From contig NZ_CP024866.1 in NCBI RefSeq assembly GCF_004136015.1, positions 193,089 through 257,088 of the forward strand: DNA of 64,000 nucleotides, given 5' to 3'. Under the pieces are notes generated by a model, which was given only the letters and a program-made list of their open reading frames with translations, had not been told where the DNA came from and did not search any database. Below, one piece after another: positions 7,267 through 15,823 of this stretch. Source of the DNA: Pseudomonas sp. ACM7 (GTDB taxonomy: Bacteria; Pseudomonadota; Gammaproteobacteria; Pseudomonadales; Pseudomonadaceae). Numbering within the stretch: the stretch's first letter is position 1; every line of letters begins with the position of its first letter. Position numbers and translations under genes: made by a program.

Positions 7267-8250
7267 TTAAATGACTATGAGAATCTTGCCTACTACACAG
7301 GACGACTCCATCGCCTCGTGGGCCTCGACGATGTGATTCAAATCAACGCGCATACCCACTGCCGGAATATATGCTCCTGCTGCCAAACAAGCAGTGATGT
7401 CCCTGATCGCATCCTGCTTTTCCGCTTGGGCCACGCTGTAAATAAAGACGAAGCGAAATACACATCCTCGTTTCATCGCGTCAAGCATGGGCACTGACAC
7501 CGCGTCCGTGGATTGCTTAAGAGCATAGGAACTCACCACTGCGCCTTGAGCTGCACATTTCAGATTTGTGCTCAGATTTGCCAGCAGGTCCACATCAACG
7601 ATCCGATCTACACCCTCGCCGCCGGTAGTTCGCAACACAACGTCCGCAGTGTCCTCGTGGTAGCGGTCGATGATCAAGTCTGCGCCTGCGGACAGTGCGA
7701 TTGCCGCTTGCGAGGCGCTTGAAATAGTGGTTGCCACCCAGGCACCGGCCCACTTCGCGAGCAAAATGGCCGCCGTACCGACACTCCCCGCTCCGCCATG
7801 CACCAAGACACGCTTACCCCTGATACTGCCATCCGAGAGCAGACAGCGGTGTGCAGTCAGAGCAGGGATACCCAGTGATGCGCCCACCTCCATGGTAATT
7901 TCATCGGGCAACACGACTGCTTTATGTGCTGGCACTACGACGTATTCGGCGGCCGTGCCATTCGGACTGCCTTGTTGGGTCTCGTAGACCCATACACGCT
8001 CTCCGATCCGCTCCGATGAAACACCCTCACCCACAGCATCGATCATGCCGGCACCATCTTGGTGGGGTATGACACGCGTGTAGGGCATTTGAGCCGAGAA
8101 ACCCATTCGCGCCTTGATATCACTCGGATTCAGTCCCGAGACATGAATACGCACTCGCACCTCATCGAGGCCAGCAGTCAGTTCAGCCACATCGCCTATC
8201 ACCAATACATCGCGAGCACTGCCCTGTTGTTCGTAGTACGCCGCCTTCAT
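7267..8250 (-). CDS. NADPH:quinone reductase-like, zinc-independent MDR oxidoreductase
   Basis: A 327-residue medium-chain dehydrogenase/reductase. The N-terminal GroES-like domain has SGLNPSDIKARMG and IPHQDGAGMIDAVG; it lacks the catalytic zinc cysteines, as quinone oxidoreductases do. The nucleotide-binding domain shows VLVHGGAGSVGTAAILLAKW. The start at 8250 is preferred to an ATG six codons earlier because GGAG lies 9 nt before it. It is divergent from an HxlR regulator, a common arrangement in which the regulator senses electrophiles or quinones and controls the reductase. Confidence 0.85.
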   Translation of the reverse strand: MKAAYYEQQGSARDVLVIGDVAELTAGLDEVRVRIHVSGLNPSDIKARMGFSAQMPYTRVIPHQDGAGMIDAVGEGVSSERIGERVWVYETQQGSPNGTAAEYVVVPAHKAVVLPDEITMEVGASLGIPALTAHRCLLSDGSIRGKRVLVHGGAGSVGTAAILLAKWAGAWVATTISSASQAAIALSAGADLIIDRYHEDTADVVLRTTGGEGVDRIVDVDLLANLSTNLKCAAQGAVVSSYALKQSTDAVSVPMLDAMKRGCVFRFVFIYSVAQAEKQDAIRDITACLAAGAYIPAVGMRVDLNHIVEAHEAMESSCVVGKILIVI

Positions 8251-8355
8251 TCGTGATTCTCCGCCCATGGGCTCAGCAATTTGCTTCGAAGCAACAGAGT
8301 GAAATCATGAAGGCTTTTTTACAAGTAGGCACACACATGGCATATAACTATAAAA

Positions 8356-8363
8356 AGTATACT
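8356..8363. promoter_or_regulatory. AGTATACT palindrome in the divergent HxlR/oxidoreductase promoter
   Basis: A perfect 8-bp palindrome in an AT-rich stretch 15 bp before the HxlR start codon. Its place suits autoregulation by the HxlR protein and control of the divergent oxidoreductase. HxlR-family sites vary, so the link is inference. Confidence 0.35.
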
Positions 8364-8377
8364 AATGAGATTTACCC

Positions 8378-8719
8378 ATGACTCTTAAGCTTGCCAGTGA
8401 TTACCGCTGCGCCGTCGAAATGACCGTAAACATCGCGGGCGGAAAATGGAAACCGCTAATCGTTCATTACCTACTCAGTGGCACCAAACGCTTCGGCGAG
8501 CTTGGCCGCCTCATTGGCGGAGTCACTCAACGCTCGCTGACGTTGCAACTGCGAGAACTTGAATCGACCGGGATCGTCACCCGAAAAGTATTCGCCGAGG
8601 TGCCCCCTCGAGTGGAATACACCCTCACACCTCTCGGGCATTCACTCGCCCCTACCTTGGAGGCCATGAAGGTTTGGGGCGAAATGTATATCGCTCAAAT
8701 GCCGCAAAAGTCTTTGTGA
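8378..8719 (+). CDS. HxlR-family transcriptional regulator
   Basis: A 113-residue winged-helix regulator. The signature CAVEMTVNIAGGKWKPLIVHYL is followed by KRFGELGRLIGGVTQRSLTLQL and the wing PPRVEYTLTPLGHSL. The conserved cysteine near the N-terminus (Cys11) is the redox or electrophile sensor in relatives such as YodB and QorR. It is divergent from a quinone-reductase-like gene, its likely target. Confidence 0.85.
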   Translation: MTLKLASDYRCAVEMTVNIAGGKWKPLIVHYLLSGTKRFGELGRLIGGVTQRSLTLQLRELESTGIVTRKVFAEVPPRVEYTLTPLGHSLAPTLEAMKVWGEMYIAQMPQKSL

Positions 8720-8972
8720 TCGGCGCATTGTCCCATTCCACATCGTCCCTGATTAACGGGGCGGATAGCCATAACGGCAAGCAGGTGACCATTGCCTAGT
8801 AGTGACCGACGTATGTGTCCACCATCCCTAAGCTGTCAGCGCTAGCTAAAGGTTGCGACGTACACATCACTCGACTGAACAAGCTCTGTGCACGGGCGAT
8901 ATTTCGGGGCGAGGTGAACCTCAATAGGCTTTAGAGCGCACCAACTGTCAGCTTTGGGTCGCTGGCGGCCGA

Positions 8973-9188
8973 TCACGCGAATTTGATGACACTGCCCTGG
9001 ATGTCGTCGCGCGCCAATCGCAAGTCATCGGCGTCCTGATTGAGCTGGTGAATCAGGTTGAACAACCGCTGGCGCAATACCTCGTCTTCGAGCAGCTCAG
9101 CTGCGCGCATAACATCCAACGCCGCGACCTCGTTGTTGGTGGCGACGGAGTCGAGCAGTTTGCGCATGCTTCTTGATGGCCGATTCAT
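8973..9188 (-). CDS. Small hypothetical protein, DUF3077-like style
   Basis: A 71-residue soluble protein, MNRPSRSMRKLLDSVATNN with two amphipathic helices (AALDVMRAAELLEDEVLRQR and LFNLIHQLNQDADDLRLARD). The start at 9188 is favoured by GAGGGG 8 nt upstream, over an ATG twelve codons earlier. Family not recognised with certainty; function unknown. The 250 bp between it and the HxlR gene hold nothing identifiable. Confidence 0.5.
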   Translation of the reverse strand: MNRPSRSMRKLLDSVATNNEVAALDVMRAAELLEDEVLRQRLFNLIHQLNQDADDLRLARDDIQGSVIKFA

Positions 9189-9316
9189 CTCTAGCACCCC
9201 TCGGTTTCCGTTGACGCGAATCATACGGCCCGAATGTTTCGCCAGTGTTTCAGTTGCAAGAGTTGGCTTTGCGCCACCGGCCGGCTGAAGACTGGGTCGC
9301 TGCTACCAATGGGACA

Positions 9317-9340
9317 GGCAGGAATCGGCCAAAAGCAGGC
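9317..9340 (+). repeat. Dispersed intergenic repeat, GGCCAAAAGC family
   Basis: GGCAGGAATCGGCC followed by AAAAGCAGGC, between the small hypothetical gene and the Rrf2 regulator. Confidence 0.5.
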
Positions 9341-9397
9341 TTCCGCATATGCGGTTCGGCTAGGTGCTTCTAAATCGCGGCTCTGTAGATCACGGTT

Positions 9398-9826
9398 TTA
9401 CAGACTTTGATAGCGCCGTTCGAAATCACTGGCCAGCTGTTCAAGCGTGACGCTCCCCAAGCGATCTATAAGCAATGCCTGCGCCGCATCAAACGCTTCG
9501 GTTAGCGCAGCATTCACCGCTTGTTCGACCAGGCATTCTGGATGATCAGTCGACAACCCGATGGCGAAAAGCGAGGACGAGCCCAAGGCCTGATGGATGT
9601 TCAACAGAGTCATCTCCGCTAGCGGTTTCGCCAGCGTCCACCCTCCACGGTGACCCTTTTCTGAGCGCACGTAACCCTCTTCCTTGAGCAGCGCCATGGT
9701 CCGCCGGACCACTACGGGGTTGGTACCGAGCATCTGCGCGATGGTATCGGACGTGGCAGGTTTTTCATGGCGAGCCATGTGGATCAGCACGTGCAGCATG
9801 CGGGACAAGCGAGTGTCATTTCTCAT
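9398..9826 (-). CDS. Rrf2-family transcriptional regulator, YwnA-like
   Basis: A 142-residue winged-helix protein. The DNA-binding part includes TSDTIAQMLGTNPVVVRRTMA and KGHRGGWTLAKPLAEMTL. It has only one cysteine (in PECLVEQ), so it cannot hold the three-Cys iron-sulfur cluster of IscR or NsrR and resembles the cluster-free YwnA/CymR branch. It is divergent from a thioredoxin-reductase-like gene with inverted repeats between them, so it probably represses that gene and itself. Confidence 0.85.
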   Translation of the reverse strand: MRNDTRLSRMLHVLIHMARHEKPATSDTIAQMLGTNPVVVRRTMALLKEEGYVRSEKGHRGGWTLAKPLAEMTLLNIHQALGSSSLFAIGLSTDHPECLVEQAVNAALTEAFDAAQALLIDRLGSVTLEQLASDFERRYQSL

Positions 9827-9857
9827 GAATGGCGGATTCCTGAATTACTGGCAGTGA

Positions 9858-9916
9858 GTATCGCTCGATACAGCATAAGTTACGAGACTGTTGACACCTC
9901 AACATCATGTAACTTA
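9858..9916. promoter_or_regulatory. Two inverted repeats in the Rrf2 / TrxR-like divergent promoter
   Basis: GTATCG-CT-CGATAC at 9858-9871 is one palindrome. TAAGTTAC at 9876-9883 and GTAACTTA at 9909-9916 form a second, wider one, with TTGACA at 9891-9896 between the arms as a possible -35 box for the rightward gene. The placement suits repression of both genes by the Rrf2 protein. Confidence 0.5.
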
Positions 9917-9967
9917 CGTTGTATCTAGAGTTCTTCGAGCAGGTCGAAGAACCAGGGAGACTGATCC

Positions 9968-10855
9968 ATGGTTTATGACGTGATCATCGTTGGCGGCAGC
10001 TATTCCGGCATTTCCGCAGGTTTGCAACTGGCACGGGCGCGCCGGAAGGTGTTGGTAATCGATGCAGGTCAACGCCGTAACCGGTTTGCTCACAGCTCAC
10101 ATGGATTTCTTGGGCAGGACGGTCGTAATCCCGGCACGATTGTCAGCGAGGCACGTGTTCAGTTGCTGGCATATCCCACAGTAGAATGGCTTTCGCAACC
10201 CGCCATCCAGGCAAGGGCGGACGTTGGTGGATATGTGATAACAGCCGCGAACGGGGAGCAATTCGCAGCGTGGCATTTGATCCTGGCCACAGGGGTGGTG
10301 GATGAGTTGCCTGAGGTTCCCGGGCTGTCGGAGCGCTGGGGGCAGCGAGTGTTTCATTGTCCGTATTGCCACGGATATGAGTTGGACGGCGAGCCGATTG
10401 GAGTATTGGCGGCGTCACCAATGGCCATCCACCAAGCGCTGATGTTGCCCGACTGGGGCCCCACAACCCTATTCCTCAACGAGATACTCGAGCCTGATGC
10501 CGACCAGGTGGCGAAGCTGGCCAGGCGTGGGGTGGCGGTGGAGCGCGAACCCGTGCTGTCGGTTGTAGGAGAACAAGCCGATGTGACCCTCGCCAGCGGT
10601 CGTGTGATCAAACTTGCAGGGTTGTTCACTCAGCCTCGAACACGCATGGGCAGCCCACTGGCAGCGCAACTGGGGTGCGAGTTTGAAGCCGGACCGACGG
10701 GTGAGTTCATCAAGGTCGATGCGATGCGCCAAACAAGTGTACCCGGCGTATTTGCCTGCGGGGATGCGGCAATAGCCGCCGGTAATGTGGCAATCGCAGT
10801 CGGTGATGGCGCACGCACGGGCGGCGCGGCACACCAATCACTGATCTTTCGCTGA
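9968..10855 (+). CDS. Thioredoxin-reductase-like FAD-dependent oxidoreductase
   Basis: A 295-residue flavoprotein. An N-terminal FAD site (VIIVGGSYSGISAGLQLARA), a redox pair CPYC at residues 131-134 in FHCPYCHGYE, and the C-terminal GVFACGDAA flavin motif are visible. The CPYCHGYE form, rather than CATC, is typical of stand-alone enzymes related to the dithiol oxidases GliT, HlmI and TdpH as well as to thioredoxin reductases. NADPH use is uncertain, since the second Rossmann motif is weak. AGGGAG precedes the ATG. Control by the divergent Rrf2 regulator is likely. Confidence 0.8.
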   Translation: MVYDVIIVGGSYSGISAGLQLARARRKVLVIDAGQRRNRFAHSSHGFLGQDGRNPGTIVSEARVQLLAYPTVEWLSQPAIQARADVGGYVITAANGEQFAAWHLILATGVVDELPEVPGLSERWGQRVFHCPYCHGYELDGEPIGVLAASPMAIHQALMLPDWGPTTLFLNEILEPDADQVAKLARRGVAVEREPVLSVVGEQADVTLASGRVIKLAGLFTQPRTRMGSPLAAQLGCEFEAGPTGEFIKVDAMRQTSVPGVFACGDAAIAAGNVAIAVGDGARTGGAAHQSLIFR

Positions 10856-11240
10856 ATACGAGTAGTAAGCGGACTCAGCGATGAGATCGTGACCGCTTTT
10901 GGTCGATAGCGGTGCCGTACCCAGCTGCATCAATCGGCCAAAAGCCGCCGGTCAGGGTAACTACCAAAAGGGGGCGATTCACTTAGCGCCAAGCTATCGA
11001 GCAACGTCAAACAAGTAACGTCAAAAAACCAGTCATTTAGCGAATTCCTCCCGACTGGAATTTTTTCATGGCGTGAAGTGTAAAGTGCAAAAGGTGTCCT
11101 AGACTACAGGCTTAAATGGTCTGAACTCATGAATTTTTCACCGCTGTAACTACTGGATTTTTATATGAATTCAGACAGTCTTCAGACGTGGCACTGCCTT
11201 TATCGAATGCCCTCTATCGACCCAAGAGCGGGATGCAAAT
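10856..11240. other. Non-coding gap of about 385 bp containing a dispersed repeat
   Basis: A copy of the GGCCAAAAGC repeat family occupies about 10930-10982, here in its long form ending GGGGGCGATTCA. The rest, AT-rich towards the acyltransferase start, presumably carries its promoter; no gene was seen. Confidence 0.55.
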
Positions 11241-12254
11241 ATGAATAGTAGTTCCGTAGAGGGCTCTCGATTCAGCGTACTTGATGGATGGCGCGGCATA
11301 AGCATCTTGCTTGTCTTGGCGTGCCACCTGCTACCACTTGGCCCAAAGCCTTGGCAATTTAATGCCGCCGCAGGCGTTATGGGAATGGCTATATTTTTTA
11401 CGCTCTCGGGTTTCCTGATAACAAATTTTCTGCTCAACAACAGCAGCGTCGTTGATTTTTTAATTCGCAGAATCTTTCGGGTTGTGCCTCTCGCCTGGTT
11501 GTACATGCTCATTGCTTTACCTGTCATGAACAGCACTTCGGATTTCTACATCGCAAACTTTCTGTTCATTGCCAACTGGCCGCCTATGTGGCTTGGCAGT
11601 GTAAACGGCCACCTATGGAGTTTGTGCATGGAGGTCCAGTTCTATTTCGCCATCGCTTTGCTGGTAGTTCTGATGAGAAACAAGTGGGTAGTGCTAATCC
11701 CTTGTCTCTGCATCGCCGTCACAATGTACCGAGTCATGAATGATGTCCATGTCGCAATCAACACTTATTACCGCATTGATGAAATACTTTCTGGATGCAT
11801 ACTTGCACTGATATACAACAATAGACTGGGCAACATCCTTGCCAAACTTCCGACACAAACGGGGATCGCACAAATATTTTTATTCCTCCTGTTTGTCTTG
11901 TCCTGTCATCCCGATGCGGGCTTCATGAACTACTTCCGCCCCTATCTTGCTGCAGCAATGGTGGGGAGCACGTTGCTCAATAGCCGGACACGAGTTGCCC
12001 AGATTCTGAATAATCGCGTTCTATTTTATATCGCCACCATCTCGTACGCGCTCTACGTTGTTCATCCGCTGCTAATACATACTTGGCTGGGTAGCGGAGA
12101 TACCGTCATAAAATATTTGAAGCGCCCTTTGTTGTTCGCCGCCATTTTTCTCACCGCGCATATCTCGACCTTCTATTATGAAAAATGGTGGATTGCTTTT
12201 GGTAAGAGATTTGCCAAGAAAGTAGCTAGCCAATCTGTTACATCGGTCGGTTGA
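11241..12254 (+). CDS. Acyltransferase 3 family protein, OafA/YrhL-like
   Basis: A 337-residue inner-membrane O-acyltransferase with about ten hydrophobic segments. The N-terminal FSVLDGWRGISILLVLACHLLP holds the conserved Arg and the catalytic His, and HLWSLCMEVQFY is the family's second signature. Such enzymes add acetyl or other acyl groups to periplasmic glycans such as O-antigen or exopolysaccharide. Base composition is lower in GC than the neighbours, suggesting acquisition. No glycan cluster surrounds it, so the acceptor is unknown. Confidence 0.85.
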   Translation: MNSSSVEGSRFSVLDGWRGISILLVLACHLLPLGPKPWQFNAAAGVMGMAIFFTLSGFLITNFLLNNSSVVDFLIRRIFRVVPLAWLYMLIALPVMNSTSDFYIANFLFIANWPPMWLGSVNGHLWSLCMEVQFYFAIALLVVLMRNKWVVLIPCLCIAVTMYRVMNDVHVAINTYYRIDEILSGCILALIYNNRLGNILAKLPTQTGIAQIFLFLLFVLSCHPDAGFMNYFRPYLAAAMVGSTLLNSRTRVAQILNNRVLFYIATISYALYVVHPLLIHTWLGSGDTVIKYLKRPLLFAAIFLTAHISTFYYEKWWIAFGKRFAKKVASQSVTSVG

Positions 12255-12271
12255 ATCCTGGCAGGAAGCAC

Positions 12272-13561
12272 TTACTTGTTAAGGCGCATAGCGTCGAAAG
12301 CATCTCGCGCTTCGCATGCGGTATAGGTCATTTGCGCGGCGACCAGACCGGCCAGACCAAAAGTACGGGTCAACCCGAATTTGCGGAAACCGTCGGGAAT
12401 CGGAATGGACTTGGCGATAGCGTCAGCCAGAACCTCGCCCGCCACCGTCGTGGGCGCCATGCCATGACCACCAAAACCAACGGCGTGCCAGACGCCCGCT
12501 TCATCCTGGCCAATCTGGGCCATTTGATGCCGGCCATAGCTCATCAAGCCGCCCCAGGAATATTGGATTTCTACACCTTCCAGCTGAGGATATACGGCTA
12601 AAAGATCTTTTTTGAGCAGACTGGCGATCGCTTCCGGGCTCCGATTGAGCACCGAAATCCGCCCTCCCCATAGAATCCTGCTGTCGCGAAGCGGCCGGTA
12701 GTAATCAAACGCGAACCGCGTGTCGTAGACCGCTGATTCACAGTCAATAACTTCTTTCAAGCGAGCCCCGAGGGGTTCGGTTGCTACGACATAGGTGGCA
12801 ATGGGTAATACAGCACGTTCGACCGGGCGATAGACGCCGCGTGCGTATCCGCCACAGGAAAAGATGACATGCTCGGCATGCACTTCCCCGCCATCGGTTT
12901 GCACAACATATTGCTTTCCACGCTTCTCGATGTTCAGGGCGGATGATTGCTCATGGATACGCACACCGAATTCAGCCACCGTGCGAGCAATGCCGTACAC
13001 GTACTTGAGAGGATGAAAGTGGAAAGCGTTACGCTCCAGCAGGCCGCCGAAATAGCGCTCAGTCTTGAGCATCTCTTTTAACTGGCCTGGCGGTATGTAT
13101 TCCCAATCAACCCCGTAGACGTCACTCATGAGTTTTCGCGGTGTTTCAAGTCTTGACGGGGCGTTGAACCAATTAGCGAGAATCACACCCTTGTCAGCCA
13201 GGTCACAATCGATACCGTATTGTTTGACACGATTACGGATCAACTCAACGGCATCCAACGTTAGCCTGTAAAGGCGTTGCGCCTCTTGAACGCCAAGGGT
13301 GGCGAGAAGGTCAGCGTTTCCCAGGCTGTAGCCTCCGAAGACGAAGCCGCCATTACGACCCGAGGCACCATGACCGAGGCTATGAGACTCCAGAACAACG
13401 ACGTCATTGATACCACGCTCCGCCAACCCGAGTGCGGTCGATAGGCCTGCCAGCCCACCACCGAGGATGCACACTTTAGTATCTACACGACCCGATTGAG
13501 CGGGATAGGTGGTGATGTCGGCCGTGGTTTCATAAAAGGTTTGCTGTGAATTAGTGCTCAT
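12272..13561 (-). CDS. FAD-dependent amine/amino-acid oxidase, gamma-glutamylputrescine oxidase-like
   Basis: A 429-residue DAO-family flavoenzyme. The N-terminal Rossmann motif reads VCILGGGLAGLSTALGLAERG and is followed by SLGHGASGRNGGFVFGGYS, the covalent-FAD-type region of the PuuB/OrdL/PauB group. WGGLMSYGRHQMAQIG and GFGGHGMAPTTVAGEVLAD near the end are typical of the group. Probable role is oxidation of a gamma-glutamyl polyamine or similar amine, releasing aldehyde, ammonia and peroxide. No polyamine genes flank it, so the substrate is inference. Its stop is 17 bp from the convergent acyltransferase. Confidence 0.8.
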   Translation of the reverse strand: MSTNSQQTFYETTADITTYPAQSGRVDTKVCILGGGLAGLSTALGLAERGINDVVVLESHSLGHGASGRNGGFVFGGYSLGNADLLATLGVQEAQRLYRLTLDAVELIRNRVKQYGIDCDLADKGVILANWFNAPSRLETPRKLMSDVYGVDWEYIPPGQLKEMLKTERYFGGLLERNAFHFHPLKYVYGIARTVAEFGVRIHEQSSALNIEKRGKQYVVQTDGGEVHAEHVIFSCGGYARGVYRPVERAVLPIATYVVATEPLGARLKEVIDCESAVYDTRFAFDYYRPLRDSRILWGGRISVLNRSPEAIASLLKKDLLAVYPQLEGVEIQYSWGGLMSYGRHQMAQIGQDEAGVWHAVGFGGHGMAPTTVAGEVLADAIAKSIPIPDGFRKFGLTRTFGLAGLVAAQMTYTACEARDAFDAMRLNK

Positions 13562-13591
13562 AAATTCATGTGGCCTCGACGGCGTTTTTAT

Positions 13592-13790
13592 TCAATCGCC
13601 TAGTTGCAATAGAAAGTCCTGGACGTAGGGCACGACCGACATTCCGGCGTGGGCGGTGTTGGGAACAATGTCTTGTTGAACACGAATGTCATAGGCCTCA
13701 AGGTTGCGTGGTGCACCGATAGAAACGGAGCGTAGACGTTCGGGGTGCAGGTAGTAAAATCGGTTGGCAAATCGTAGTTTGGAGCCTGCC
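13592..13790 (-). pseudogene. C-terminal stump of an alpha/beta hydrolase
   Basis: Reading the minus strand gives an open frame with no start codon ending at the TGA at 13592-13594: SKLRFANRFYYLHPERLRSV, then SIGAPRNLEAYDIRV and finally a PNTAHAG segment that supplies the catalytic His. This is the end of a LpqC/PHB-depolymerase-like esterase from just after the nucleophile elbow. The frame loses its resemblance near 13790, about 60 bp into the promoter side of the Mut7-C gene. It marks a deletion or rearrangement junction. Confidence 0.55.
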
Positions 13791-13847
13791 GGAGAAGATG
13801 TCCGGACTAGACTCGCTCATCCTTGCAGCCCTGCCATACTGTTCAAC

Positions 13848-14588
13848 ATGACCAGAGCAACCTTCCGCTTCTACGAGGAGCTCAACGATTTCCTGCCGGC
13901 CGAACGGCGGCGGCAGTCCTTCACTTGTGAGTGCGCGCGAGCGGCGACGGTCAAGCACATGATCGAGGCGCTCGGGATACCGCACACGGAGGTCGAGCTG
14001 GTGCTGCTCAACGGCGAGTCGGTGGGCTTCGAGCGGGTGATTTTCGACGGTGACCGGCTGGCGGTGTATCCCAAGTTCGAAGCGCTGGACATCAGCCCGC
14101 TGCTCAAGGTTCGTGCGCAACCTTTACGGGTGCTGCGCTTCGTCGCTGATGCGCACCTTGGCGGGCTGGCCAACCTGCTGCGCATGAGCGGCTTCGACAC
14201 CCTCTACGAAAATAGCTTCGAGGATGGCGAGATCGCCGAGATCGCTGCGCAACAAGGACGCATCGTGCTAACCCGTGACCGCGAACTGCTCAAGCGCCGG
14301 ATCATCAGCCACGGCTGTTACGTGCATGCCCTGAAACCTTCGCTGCAGCTGCGCGAATTGTACGAGCGCCTCGACCTGGCGCGTAGCGCGCGGCCATTCA
14401 GTCTGTGCCTTCATTGCAACCTGCCGCTGCACGAGATCAGCCCGGAACTGGCCCGGTCGCAGGTGCCGCCACGCGTAGGCATCCTCTATTCGCACTTCTT
14501 GCGCTGCGACGCCTGCCAGCGGGTTTACTGGGAGGGTTCGCACTGGCGCGGCATGTGTGCACTGCTGGCACCTCTGCTGGACCGATAG
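13848..14588 (+). CDS. Mut7-C RNase domain protein with N-terminal ubiquitin-like domain
   Basis: A 246-residue protein. Residues 1-80 form a ThiS/MoaD-like beta-grasp domain (MTRATFRFYEELNDFLP to LAVYPKFEALD). Residues 95-240 form the Mut7-C PIN-like nuclease: RFVADAHLGGLANLLRMSGFD holds the catalytic Asp, RIVLTRDRELLKR the second acidic site, and CLHCN with CDACQRVYWEGSH builds a zinc ribbon. The start at 13848 is chosen because the family begins there. It probably processes RNA in the cytoplasm. It is the only intact gene between two gene stumps, which suggests it came with a rearranged segment. Confidence 0.85.
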   Translation: MTRATFRFYEELNDFLPAERRRQSFTCECARAATVKHMIEALGIPHTEVELVLLNGESVGFERVIFDGDRLAVYPKFEALDISPLLKVRAQPLRVLRFVADAHLGGLANLLRMSGFDTLYENSFEDGEIAEIAAQQGRIVLTRDRELLKRRIISHGCYVHALKPSLQLRELYERLDLARSARPFSLCLHCNLPLHEISPELARSQVPPRVGILYSHFLRCDACQRVYWEGSHWRGMCALLAPLLDR

Positions 14589-14608
14589 CCGAGCGCATCG
14601 GCCCGCCT

Positions 14609-14763
14609 CTACGACTTGAAGCGCCCCACCAGCCCGTTCAGTTCATTCGAGAGGTGCGAAAGCCGGCCTGAGTCTTCTTGCGCAGAGCTGGCCAGGCTTT
14701 CGACCAGCCGCGCCTCGTCGTAGATCTGCTGGATATGCCGATTGATCTCTTCGGCCACACTAA
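14609..14763 (-). pseudogene. C-terminal stump of a methyl-accepting chemotaxis protein
   Basis: The minus strand encodes SVAEEINRHIQQIYDEARLV followed by ESLASSAQEDSGRLSHLSNE and a tail ending RFKS, the usual last 50 residues of a chemoreceptor signalling domain, with a TAG at 14609-14611. Upstream of about 14763 the similarity stops abruptly. No start or sensor domain remains. Together with the hydrolase stump at 13592 it brackets the Mut7-C gene. Confidence 0.75.
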
Positions 14764-14878
14764 ATAAATCGGTCCCCATTTAATACACCGCCAAAATCCC
14801 AGATTTTAAGGATGGCTTTCCAAACGCCAAAACCACAGTTAATGTAATAACAACTACAAAATAAATAGCGCCAACTAC

Positions 14879-15823
14879 ATGAAAACCTGGCTGACACTGA
14901 TTCTCGCGTTACCCACCGCGAATGCCACCGAGCGCATGCGAGCCTGGCGTGCCCTGAAAGCCTCAGGTGCGGCGGTTCTGCGCGATGGTGCCTATCTGTT
15001 GCCTGATACCGGTGTCTGTCGTGAAGCTCTGGCGTCTGTCGAGCGCGATATCCTTTCTATCAATGGCACTGTTTACATCCTGCCCGTGGTCGATCCGGAG
15101 GGTGAGCGCTTTGTCGAGTTGTTCGACCGTAGCGATGACTACAGCAAGCTACGCGCAGAGATTGAAGAGTGCCGTGGGCAGCTCAAGCCTGAAAACGCAT
15201 TGGTCACCACCAAACAAATTCGCAAGCTGCGCAAAAACTACGATCAGCTCACTCACATCGATTATTTCCCAGGCAAGCCCAAGGAGCAGATGGATTCAGC
15301 CTTGCAGGAGCTTGAGACGGCTGCTAGCAGAGCGTTGTCTGCGGATGAACCCCATAGCCGCGACGAGCCCATAACGGCACTCAACCGTGGTGATTATCAA
15401 AGTCGTGTCTGGGCAACACGTAAGCGTCCGTGGGTTGATCGTCTGGCTTGTGCCTGGTTGATTCGGCGCTTCATTGATCCTCAAGCTCAGATCCTCTGGC
15501 TGAATACTCCACATGACTGTCCGGCAGACGCGCTGGGCTTCGACTTCGATGATGCGACCTTCAGTCATGTCGGCAATCGCGTGACCTTCGAAACCCTGCA
15601 AGCCAGTTTTGAGCTTCAAGAACCCGGCCTGAACCGCATTGCGGCCTTGGTGCACTACCTCGATATCGGCGGTATTCAGCCTTTGGAGGCTGCCGGCATC
15701 GAACGCGTGCTGGCAGGACTGCGCGAAACCATTACCCATGACGACCACTTGCTGGCTGCTGCCAGCGCCATCTTCGACGGCCTGCTCACCGAGTTTGTGA
15801 AAGAGGAACAACCCAATGAGTAA
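14879..15823 (+). CDS. chrB: Chromate resistance protein ChrB
   Basis: A 314-residue protein. The N-terminal ChrB_N domain (about 1-150) starts MKTWLTLILALPTANATERM and includes RAWRALKASGAAVLRDGAYLLP. The C-terminal ChrB domain (about 170-305) has SRVWATRKRPWVDRLACAWL and IRRFIDPQAQILW with FDFDDATFSHVG. In other bacteria ChrB is a chromate-responsive regulator of chrA and may also aid chromate reduction. Its last 8 bp overlap the chrA start, so the two are translationally coupled. The AT-rich 80 bp upstream probably hold the promoter. Confidence 0.9.
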   Translation: MKTWLTLILALPTANATERMRAWRALKASGAAVLRDGAYLLPDTGVCREALASVERDILSINGTVYILPVVDPEGERFVELFDRSDDYSKLRAEIEECRGQLKPENALVTTKQIRKLRKNYDQLTHIDYFPGKPKEQMDSALQELETAASRALSADEPHSRDEPITALNRGDYQSRVWATRKRPWVDRLACAWLIRRFIDPQAQILWLNTPHDCPADALGFDFDDATFSHVGNRVTFETLQASFELQEPGLNRIAALVHYLDIGGIQPLEAAGIERVLAGLRETITHDDHLLAAASAIFDGLLTEFVKEEQPNE

